Below, one piece after another: positions 42,143 through 49,227 of a stretch of DNA of 64,000 nt. Numbering within the stretch: position 1 is the first letter of the stretch; each line of letters begins with the position of its first letter. The stretch is taken from contig NZ_JACJGB010000003.1 of assembly GCF_014164775.1 (NCBI RefSeq), positions 186,001 through 250,000 on the forward strand, in the 5' to 3' direction. Position numbers and translations under genes: made by a program. The DNA comes from Tessaracoccus sp. MC1679 (GTDB taxonomy: Bacteria; Actinomycetota; Actinomycetes; Propionibacteriales; Propionibacteriaceae). The notes under the pieces are model-generated. The model was given only the letters and a program-made list of their open reading frames with translations. It ran no database searches and was not told where the DNA came from.

Positions 42143-45100
42143 ATGTACCTCAAACAGCTGACCCTGCGCGGGTTCAAGTCCTTCGCCTCCGCTACCACGC
42201 TGGTCTTCGAACCGGGCATCACGTGCGTCGTCGGGCCCAACGGCTCCGGGAAGTCGAACGTCGTCGACGCCCTCAGCTGGGTGATGGGGGAGCAGGGAGC
42301 CAAGACGTTGCGCGGCGGCAAGATGGAGGACGTCATCTTCGCCGGCACCGCCAAGCGTGCCCCGCTGGGGCGGGCCGAGGTCGAGCTCACCATCGACAAC
42401 TCGGACGGTGCGCTGCCCATCGAGTACGCAGAGGTCACGATCACCCGCACCATGTTTCGCAGCGGGGGCTCGGAGTACGCCATCAACGGGGCCGCGGCCC
42501 GGCTACTCGATGTGCAGGAACTGCTGAGTGACTCCGGGATCGGGCGTGAGATGCACGTCATCGTCGGCCAGGGCCAACTCGACGCCATCCTCCAAGCCAC
42601 CCCGGAATCCCGCCGCGGCTTCATCGAAGAGGCGGCCGGGGTGCTCAAGCACCGCAAGCGCAAGGAGAAGGCGCTGCGGAAACTGGAGGCCACGAAGGCG
42701 AACCTCGAGCGGCTGGGCGACCTCGTCGCGGAGCTGCAGCGCCAACTGAAACCCCTGGGCCGGCAGGCCCAGGCGGCGCGGAAGGCGGCGGTCATCCAGG
42801 CCGAGCTGAGGGATGCCCAGGCACGCCTCCTCGCCGACGACCTCGCCACCGCCCAGGCCCAGCTGGCCGCCGAGCTCGCAGACGAGGCGGCCGCGGCTGA
42901 GGCCAAGGCGCTCGCCGAGGCAGCGGTGAGGCAGGCGCTCGAGGCGGAGGAGGCAGCCGAACGGATCCTGCGGGAGACCGGCACCGCGTTCGATGCAGCC
43001 CAGGAGCAGTGGTACGCGCTGGCCGGGTTGCGCGAGCGCGTCACCACAACGGTCTCGATCGCAGCCGAGCGGATGCGGGCGGGGGACAACCAGCCGTCGC
43101 TGGACGTCGGAGGCCGAGGCCCGGAGGCGATCGAGGCCGAGGCAGCCGAGTTCAGGACGAGGGAGCTTGGGCTCCGGGCGGAAGTCGAACAGGCGCAGAG
43201 TCGCCTGACGGACGCGTCGCTCAGGCGCTCCAGCGCAGAGCAGCGGCACGCCGCGGCGGAGCAGGCCTACGCGGCGGCCCTGAGGGCCATCGCAGACCGT
43301 CGTGAAGGACTCGCCCGGCTCACCGGCCGCGTGAACTCCGTCACATCCCGGCTCGAGGCCTCGGACGAGGAGGTCCAACGCCTCTCATCCCGGCGCGACG
43401 ACGCGCTGGCGCGCGCCGAGGAGTCGGGACGCCGCTACCACGCCACCGAGTCCTCACTCGCCGGGCTGGGCAGCTCGGAGTCGGACCTCGACGAGGGCTA
43501 CGAACGCGCCGCCGCCCTGGTGGCAGAGGCGGAGGCGGAGTCCGCCACCATGCGGAGTGCGGAGGCGGAGCTCGGTCGGCGCCGCGCCGGGTTGGAGGCT
43601 CGCGTCGACGCGCTGCGCCTCATGAGGCTGCGCCGTGACGGGTCGGCGGACCTGATCGAGGCGGGCCACGAGAGCGTGCTGGGGCGGCTGGGTGACCTGC
43701 TCACCATCGAGCCGGGGTGGGAGGCGGCCGTCGCCGCCGCGCTCCGAGGGATGGCCGAGTCCGTCGTCGTTCAGGGCCTCCACGGCGCGTTGGACGCCGC
43801 CCGATACCTCGCCGACGGCGACCTCGGCCGCGCGCCGCTTGTGGTTGCCGGGGCGCCGCGGCACGACGATGCCCCGTCGGTCGGACGACCGCTGAAGGCG
43901 CTGGTGCAGGCCCCCGAGTCCCTCGCGGGGGCCCTCGACCGGCTGCTGGGGCCAACGGTGGCTGTGGAGTCGGCGGACGAGGCAGCGGCCGTCGTCGCCG
44001 CGCACGCCCACATTGTCGCGGTGACCCGGTCGGGAGATCTGTTCTCCTCGTGGCTGGTGGAAGGAGGTTCGGCGGCCGCCCCGTCGATCCTCGAGGTGCA
44101 GGCCCAGCTCGCCCAGGCGGAGCAGGAGCTCGCCCAGTGCGAGCATGAGGCGCACCGGGCACGATTCGCCGCGGAGGCCGTGGCCGAACGTCTGGACGCC
44201 GCACGGCTCGACGAGGCCGCCGCCCTCGCGGAGCTGCACGCCTCGGACGCCCAGCTCGCGGCGGTCGCGGAGCAGCTCAACTCGCACCGTCAGGGGCAGG
44301 CGTCGGCCGCACGGGAGGCCGAGCGGCTCACCGAGGCCATCGATGCTGCGCTCGCCGCGAGAACCCGGGACGAGGAGCTTCTGACGGAGCTGTCCGCCCG
44401 CCTCGAGGCGGCCACAGCCGAGGGGGAGGACGCCGAACCCGATTCGGCAGACCGGGACGAGCGGGCCGCCGAGGCGCGCCGTGCGCGCCAGGAGGAGATG
44501 GACGCACGGCTCACGCTTCGCACCGCTGAGGAACAGGTCAAGGCCATCGCGGGACGGGCGGAGGCCCTCGCCCGGTCGGCCCAGCACGAGCGTCAATCAC
44601 GGGCCAAGGCCAGGGCGCGGGCCGAGTATCTCCGACGGGAGGCCGAGGTGGCCCGCGTGGTGCATGAGGCCGCGCTCAGGCTGACGGAGTTCGTCGAGGG
44701 CGCGCGGCGGAGTGCGTCCACGGCGCGCGACGCAGCCGACGAGGCCCGCCGCCGCGCCGAGTCCGGCACCACTCAGGCCAGGCACGCCGCCAAGGCCGCT
44801 GCGGCCCGCCTCGACGAGATCGTCCGTGGGGCCCATCGCGATGAGATGGTCCGGATCGAGCATCGGATGCGCGTCGAGCAGCTGGTGGACAGGGCGCTTG
44901 CGGAACTCGGCCTGGAGCCCGGGCAACTGGTGGCCGAGTACGGCCCGGACGAGCTGGTCCCGGTGCTCACCCGCCCGGACGGCACCGCGCTCGCTGAGGA
45001 CGACGAGCAGCCCCCGCCCATGCCGTACAACCGCGAGCAGCAGGCGGCCAGGCTCCGGGCGGCGGAGAAGAACCTGGCGATTCTGGGAAGGGTCAACCCG

Positions 45101-45682
45101 CTGGCGCTGGAGGAGTTCGACGCGCTCACCGCCCGCCATCAGTTCTTGGCCGAGCAACTCGATGACCTCAAGCAGACCAGGATCGACCTTCTCGAGATCG
45201 TGGGGGAGGTGGACAGACGGGTCCAGGAGGTGTTCGAGACGGCCTACCGCGACGTGGAGCGCAGCTTCGCAGACGTCTTCGGCCGTCTGTTCCCCGGCGG
45301 CGAGGGGAAGCTGATCCTCACCGATCCCGGTGACTGGCTCACGACGGGCGTCGATGTCGAGGCCAGGCCCGCGGGCAAGCACGTCAAGCGGCTCTCCCTC
45401 CTCTCCGGCGGCGAGCGTTCCCTTGTCGCGGTGGCATTCCTGGTGGCCCTGTTCATCGCCCGCCCCAGCCCGTTCTACATCCTCGACGAGGTGGAGGCGG
45501 CCCTCGACGACGCCAACCTCGGCAGGCTGCTGGGTATCTACGAAGAGCTTCGCGCCTCGTCGCAGCTGCTCATCATCACGCACCAGAAGCGCACGATGGA
45601 GATCGCGGACTCGCTGTACGGCGTCACCATGCGCGGCGACGGCATCTCCACCGTCGTGTCGCAGCGCCTCCACGAACGTTGA
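42143..45682 (+). CDS. smc: Chromosome segregation protein SMC
   Basis: An 1179-residue ATPase of the SMC condensin that organises and separates chromosomes. Walker A GPNGSGKSNVVDA is at residues 32-44. Long coiled coils (Ala/Glu/Arg-rich, about 165-490 and 670-1000) flank the hinge (about 500-650). The C-terminal head has the signature LLSGGERSLVA and Walker B FYILDEVEAALDDAN. ftsY follows, an arrangement common to many bacteria. Confidence 0.97.
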   Translation: MYLKQLTLRGFKSFASATTLVFEPGITCVVGPNGSGKSNVVDALSWVMGEQGAKTLRGGKMEDVIFAGTAKRAPLGRAEVELTIDNSDGALPIEYAEVTITRTMFRSGGSEYAINGAAARLLDVQELLSDSGIGREMHVIVGQGQLDAILQATPESRRGFIEEAAGVLKHRKRKEKALRKLEATKANLERLGDLVAELQRQLKPLGRQAQAARKAAVIQAELRDAQARLLADDLATAQAQLAAELADEAAAAEAKALAEAAVRQALEAEEAAERILRETGTAFDAAQEQWYALAGLRERVTTTVSIAAERMRAGDNQPSLDVGGRGPEAIEAEAAEFRTRELGLRAEVEQAQSRLTDASLRRSSAEQRHAAAEQAYAAALRAIADRREGLARLTGRVNSVTSRLEASDEEVQRLSSRRDDALARAEESGRRYHATESSLAGLGSSESDLDEGYERAAALVAEAEAESATMRSAEAELGRRRAGLEARVDALRLMRLRRDGSADLIEAGHESVLGRLGDLLTIEPGWEAAVAAALRGMAESVVVQGLHGALDAARYLADGDLGRAPLVVAGAPRHDDAPSVGRPLKALVQAPESLAGALDRLLGPTVAVESADEAAAVVAAHAHIVAVTRSGDLFSSWLVEGGSAAAPSILEVQAQLAQAEQELAQCEHEAHRARFAAEAVAERLDAARLDEAAALAELHASDAQLAAVAEQLNSHRQGQASAAREAERLTEAIDAALAARTRDEELLTELSARLEAATAEGEDAEPDSADRDERAAEARRARQEEMDARLTLRTAEEQVKAIAGRAEALARSAQHERQSRAKARARAEYLRREAEVARVVHEAALRLTEFVEGARRSASTARDAADEARRRAESGTTQARHAAKAAAARLDEIVRGAHRDEMVRIEHRMRVEQLVDRALAELGLEPGQLVAEYGPDELVPVLTRPDGTALAEDDEQPPPMPYNREQQAARLRAAEKNLAILGRVNPLALEEFDALTARHQFLAEQLDDLKQTRIDLLEIVGEVDRRVQEVFETAYRDVERSFADVFGRLFPGGEGKLILTDPGDWLTTGVDVEARPAGKHVKRLSLLSGGERSLVAVAFLVALFIARPSPFYILDEVEAALDDANLGRLLGIYEELRASSQLLIITHQKRTMEIADSLYGVTMRGDGISTVVSQRLHER

Positions 45683-45797
45683 GGCGCACAATGGGCTCGT
45701 CGTCCGCAACGGCGACTCGCCGACGATTTCCCGGCACGTCCGGGGGTCGGCACTATGGAGGTCCTTCCCCCAAGTCCTCCGAGAGGAGCCCCGAAGC

Positions 45798-45995
45798 ATG
45801 AGTGTCGCGGTTATCGCAGTCCTGTTCGCCCTGGTCCTGGCCGTTGGCCTCCTGGTGGTGGTCGCCGTCTCGGCCGGGCACCTCGAGGTGAAAGAGCCCA
45901 AGCTCGGGCGGGTGATCGACGAGGCCAACCGTCACCTCAACGGCACGGGCGAGGTGCCGAAGTTCCTCGAGAGGCTGGATAACAGGGTCGGCTGA
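45798..45995 (+). CDS. Small single-helix membrane protein between smc and ftsY
   Basis: A 65-residue protein: a long N-terminal membrane helix (about residues 3-27) and a cytoplasmic-type tail HLEVKEPKLGRVIDEANRHL and GEVPKFLERLDNRVG. GAGAGGAG precedes the ATG at good distance. I do not know a family. Codon use is like its neighbours, and it is 22 bases ahead of ftsY, so it could be co-transcribed with it. Confidence 0.65.
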   Translation: MSVAVIAVLFALVLAVGLLVVVAVSAGHLEVKEPKLGRVIDEANRHLNGTGEVPKFLERLDNRVG

Positions 45996-46016
45996 CCGCC
46001 TCGCTAGGATGACCCC

Positions 46017-47219
46017 GTGGATTGGTTCTTCTGGGTCATCATCGCGATCGTCGGCTTGGCGGTCCTCATCGGCGGCATCGTCGTCACGCTGGACAGGCGC
46101 CGGCAGCTCGAACACCAGCAACGCCCCGAGCTGGCCGAGCCGGACCGCGAACCGGATGTGGTTCTGGCGCCGGAGGTTGAGCCGGCAGCTCCGGAGCAGG
46201 TGGCTGTCGAACCGGTGGCCGTGGAGCCCGCCGTTGTTGTGCCGGAGTCGCCGGTCGTCGAGGTGTCCCGTGCGCCGTCCCTGGAACGACCCGAGGCCCC
46301 CGCATCCCGTTGGGCCCGTCTCCGTCGTCGGTTGTCGAGCAGCAACAATGCGTTGGCCCGCGCGCTGGCCGATCTTCTCTCCGTGGACCGGCTCGACGCG
46401 GACACGTGGGATGACTTCGAGACCACGCTCATCACCTCGGATCTCGGGGTGGGCCCGGCCACCGAGCTCACCGAGGCGCTGCGTCGCCGGCTGGCGGTGG
46501 ACGGCGTTGCTGATCCGGCTTTGGCTGAACAGGTGCTGCACGACGAGCTCCTCAAGCTCGTCGACCCCTCGTTGGACCGTAGCCTCAACCTCACCCCCGG
46601 CAAGCCCGGAGACCCGGCCGTCGTGCTCGTGGTGGGTGTGAACGGGACTGGCAAGACCACCACCGTCGGCAAGTTGGCCCGTGTGCTGGTAGCCGAGGGG
46701 CGCACCGTCGTCCTCGGGGCGGCCGACACGTTCCGCGCCGCCGCCGCGGAGCAGCTGGCCACCTGGGGCGAGCGGGTGGGCGTGGAGACGCTGCGCGGTG
46801 ACGAGGGAGCGGACCCGGCCTCGGTGGCGTTCGACGCCGTGGCCGCAGGCGTCGAGCGAGGCGTGGACGTGGTGATCGTGGACACCGCCGGCCGCCTGCA
46901 CACCAAGACGGGGCTGATGGACGAGCTCGGCAAGGTGAAGCGCGTCATCGAGAAGAAGGCGGCCGTCACCGAGGTGTTGCTCGTCCTCGATGCCACCACC
47001 GGCCAGAACGGCATGACCCAGGCCCGCATCTTCGCCGAAGTGGTCGACGTCACCGGCATCGTCCTGACGAAGCTCGACGGGTCCGCCAAGGGCGGAATTG
47101 TGGTTCAGGTCCAACGGGAACTCGGTGTGCCGGTGAAGTTGGTCGGCCTGGGTGAGGGAGTCGACGACCTGGCGCCGTTCGAGCCGGAGGGATTCGTCCA
47201 AGGAATCCTCGGGCGCTAA
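46017..47219 (+). CDS. ftsY: Signal recognition particle receptor FtsY
   Basis: The membrane-bound GTPase that receives ribosome-SRP complexes. An N-terminal membrane helix (about 3-25), typical for actinobacteria, and an acidic Pro/Val/Glu linker (to about 95) precede the N domain. The G domain has GVNGTGKTTTVGKLA (about 207), DTFRAAAAEQL, DTAGRLHTKTGLMDEL and TKLDGSAKGG. The 400 residues are normal. The partner Ffh is encoded in the same window at 54649. Confidence 0.95.
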   Translation: MDWFFWVIIAIVGLAVLIGGIVVTLDRRRQLEHQQRPELAEPDREPDVVLAPEVEPAAPEQVAVEPVAVEPAVVVPESPVVEVSRAPSLERPEAPASRWARLRRRLSSSNNALARALADLLSVDRLDADTWDDFETTLITSDLGVGPATELTEALRRRLAVDGVADPALAEQVLHDELLKLVDPSLDRSLNLTPGKPGDPAVVLVVGVNGTGKTTTVGKLARVLVAEGRTVVLGAADTFRAAAAEQLATWGERVGVETLRGDEGADPASVAFDAVAAGVERGVDVVIVDTAGRLHTKTGLMDELGKVKRVIEKKAAVTEVLLVLDATTGQNGMTQARIFAEVVDVTGIVLTKLDGSAKGGIVVQVQRELGVPVKLVGLGEGVDDLAPFEPEGFVQGILGR

Positions 47220-47303
47220 CTTTTGTCCACATTTCCGGGGCGACACGAGCCGACCTAACGTTGGTCAATAGCCCAGACATCTGGGATCGGCAACGATCAT
47301 CAC

Positions 47304-48149
47304 ATGATCGAAGCGAGCCACCTGACGAAGACCTTTGGTCGCAGGACCGTGGTCGACGATCTCAGCTTCAGGGTTGATCCCGGAGTGGTCACTGGTCTGC
47401 TCGGCCCTGACGGCGCGGGCAAGACCACCACCCTGCGAATGATCCTGGGCCTGGAGCGCCCCACATCCGGATCTGCACTGATCAACGGGCGCCCCTACTC
47501 GCAGCTGGAGCGCCCAGACAACTCAGTGGTCGCCATGCTCGGCGGTAAGTGGCTGAGCCACGGATGGATCGGAAGATTCCGTCGTCGGCAGGCAGACGGC
47601 CCGGTCCCCGCCGGCCTGAGGAGGAGGGCCGGCATGGCTGAGGCTGCGCTCGCTGATCCGGATCATTACCTGTTCGACGAGCCGTTCGCAGGCTTGGGAC
47701 AGGAGGATGCCCGCTGGATGAGGCAGTCGCTCAGGCGGCTCGCCGCGCAAGGGAAGGCAGTACTCGTGACCGGCCACTCGCTGGCCGAGATGGCCCAGGT
47801 GGCCGACAACTTGCTCGTGCTGGGCAACGGGCGGCTGATGGCCGCCACGTCGGTGGACGAGTTCATCATCAGCAGTGGTGGCCCGGCGGTTCGGGTCCGG
47901 GCGCAGCGCCAGGCCGAGCTGTACGACCTCCTTCTTGGCATGGGTGCGCGGGTGACACCCCGCATCTCAGATCAGGGCGTCTTGCTGCTCGTTCACGGGC
48001 TACCGATCGCCCGGGTCGCAGAGGCTGCGGTCAACTTCGGCATCCTGGAGTTGGTCGAAGAAGATGCCACGCTGGAGCGCGCACTCCTGGAGAGGTCCGG
48101 GATGAATGTGCCCACCGTCGGCACTCTCGCCAGGGGTGGGATCACCTGA
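47304..48149 (+). CDS. Orphan ABC transporter ATPase with degenerate signature
   Basis: A 281-residue ABC ATPase of the drug/antibiotic (ABC-2 export) type. Walker A is GPDGAGKTTTLR (about residue 35) and Walker B with catalytic Glu is HYLFDEPFAGLG; the H-loop is TGHSLAEM. The usual signature LSxGM/Q before Walker B is replaced by PAGLRRRAGMAEA, so its catalytic fitness is open. A C-terminal extension (about 200-281) is present. No permease gene is adjacent. Its 3' end overlaps the end of the response regulator gene on the other strand by 8 bases. Confidence 0.85.
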   Translation: MIEASHLTKTFGRRTVVDDLSFRVDPGVVTGLLGPDGAGKTTTLRMILGLERPTSGSALINGRPYSQLERPDNSVVAMLGGKWLSHGWIGRFRRRQADGPVPAGLRRRAGMAEAALADPDHYLFDEPFAGLGQEDARWMRQSLRRLAAQGKAVLVTGHSLAEMAQVADNLLVLGNGRLMAATSVDEFIISSGGPAVRVRAQRQAELYDLLLGMGARVTPRISDQGVLLLVHGLPIARVAEAAVNFGILELVEEDATLERALLERSGMNVPTVGTLARGGIT

Positions 48150-48822
48150 CCGAGGGCGGGTCCAACTCCGCGAGGTCCACCACGCCGAGCTGGATGGCCC
48201 GCACCAGGATCTGGGTGCGGGACTTGAGCCCCATCTTGTCGCCGATGTGAGACAGATACTGCTTGATCGTTCCCTCTGAGACGAACATCTTCGTCCCGAT
48301 CTGCTGGTTCGTCAGTCCTTGGGCGAGCCATCGGAGGAGTTCTCTCTCACGGGGGGCCAGCCCCGGGTCGGCTGGGACGGAGGGCGCCTCCGGCGCGTCC
48401 TTCACGTTGGAGACGAGTTCCTTGCGCACGGCGGCGGAGAGAGGCATGTCTCCGTCGATGGCCTGATCGATGCCGGTCAGGAGGGCTGGCCCGCCGGCGT
48501 CCTTGAGGAGGTAGCCGGAGGCACCGGCCCGCAGCGCGGCCACGATGTACTCCCGCGTCCCGAACGTGGTCAGCGCGACGATGCAGGCCTTGGGCCATTC
48601 GCGGCAGATGTCGCGGGTGGCCTCCACCCCGGACTTCTCGGGCATCTGCAGATCCATCAGGACGACGGAGGGGCGGAGGCGCCGGTAGGCCGTCACGGCC
48701 TCTTTGCCATCGCGCGCCTCACCCACCACCTCGTAGTCGCTGTGGCGTGAGAAGAAGGTCCGGTAGGCCTCGCGGACCATAGGGTCGTCATCCACCACCA
48801 GGATGCGGCGCACAATGTTCAT
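48142..48822 (-). CDS. NarL/LuxR-type response regulator
   Basis: A 226-residue transcription regulator. The receiver domain has the acidic DDDP pocket (residues 11-14), the phosphorylatable Asp57 in VVLMDLQMP, and Lys in YLLKDAG. The C-terminal LuxR HTH is LAPRERELLRWLAQGLTNQQIGTKMFVSEGTIKQYLSHI, split over residues about 155-193. It is divergent from the secreted peptide and the histidine kinase that start about 150 and 400 bases away, so it is their likely partner. Its targets may include the peptide promoter. Confidence 0.93.
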   Translation of the reverse strand: MNIVRRILVVDDDPMVREAYRTFFSRHSDYEVVGEARDGKEAVTAYRRLRPSVVLMDLQMPEKSGVEATRDICREWPKACIVALTTFGTREYIVAALRAGASGYLLKDAGGPALLTGIDQAIDGDMPLSAAVRKELVSNVKDAPEAPSVPADPGLAPRERELLRWLAQGLTNQQIGTKMFVSEGTIKQYLSHIGDKMGLKSRTQILVRAIQLGVVDLAELDPPSVR

Positions 48823-48899
48823 TGCCTTACCCTAACGGGGTGTGGCCGCTCCATTCCCCTCGGGGACGGCCGATAGTGAACTCTGGCCATTAGTCAGTG

Positions 48900-48928
48900 T
48901 TGGAATTGGCGAGAGGACGGTTGACTAT
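48900..48928 (+). promoter_or_regulatory. Candidate promoter of the secreted peptide, with a flanking inverted repeat
   Basis: TTGGAA (48900-48905) and GACTAT (48923-48928) are spaced by 17 bases. TAGTCA at 48891-48896 and TGACTA at 48922-48927 form an inverted pair around it, which could be a binding site of the neighbouring response regulator. Confidence 0.4.
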
Positions 48929-48966
48929 GGGGGAACATGACGTTCTTCAGCGCAAAGGACATTCCC

Positions 48967-49140
48967 ATGAAGCTCCGCCCACTCATCGCCGGTCTGATCC
49001 TGACCGTCGCGATCGCCCCCACCGCCATGGCCGCCCCCAAACCAGCTCCGGCGCCTCAGCCCGTGGCAGGATCCAGCAGCACGGTCAGCCCGCAGTTCTT
49101 CTGCCAGATCTTCCCGAACTGGGCCATCTGCCGCCACTGA
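48967..49140 (+). CDS. Small secreted two-cysteine peptide beside a two-component system
   Basis: A 57-residue precursor. Residues 1-22 are a clean signal peptide (MKLRP, hydrophobic core, TAMA|AP). The predicted 35-residue mature form has a Pro/Ala-rich front (APKPAPAPQPVAG), a Ser/Thr linker and a C-terminal FCQIFPNWAICRH, in which Cys46 and Cys55 could close an 8-residue loop. I chose ATG 48967, with AAAGGA upstream; an earlier in-frame ATG at 48937 would spoil the signal peptide. It lies between a response regulator (divergent) and a histidine kinase (same strand), so it may be the signal they sense. No family is known to me. Confidence 0.65.
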   Translation: MKLRPLIAGLILTVAIAPTAMAAPKPAPAPQPVAGSSSTVSPQFFCQIFPNWAICRH

Positions 49141-49227
49141 ACCGCCCCATTGATGTCGCGCTGATCCCCGCAGCCAGCCTGCCGGTACGATCGAGCGCAT
49201 CCCGAGTCTGATGGAGCGGTCTGCCAC

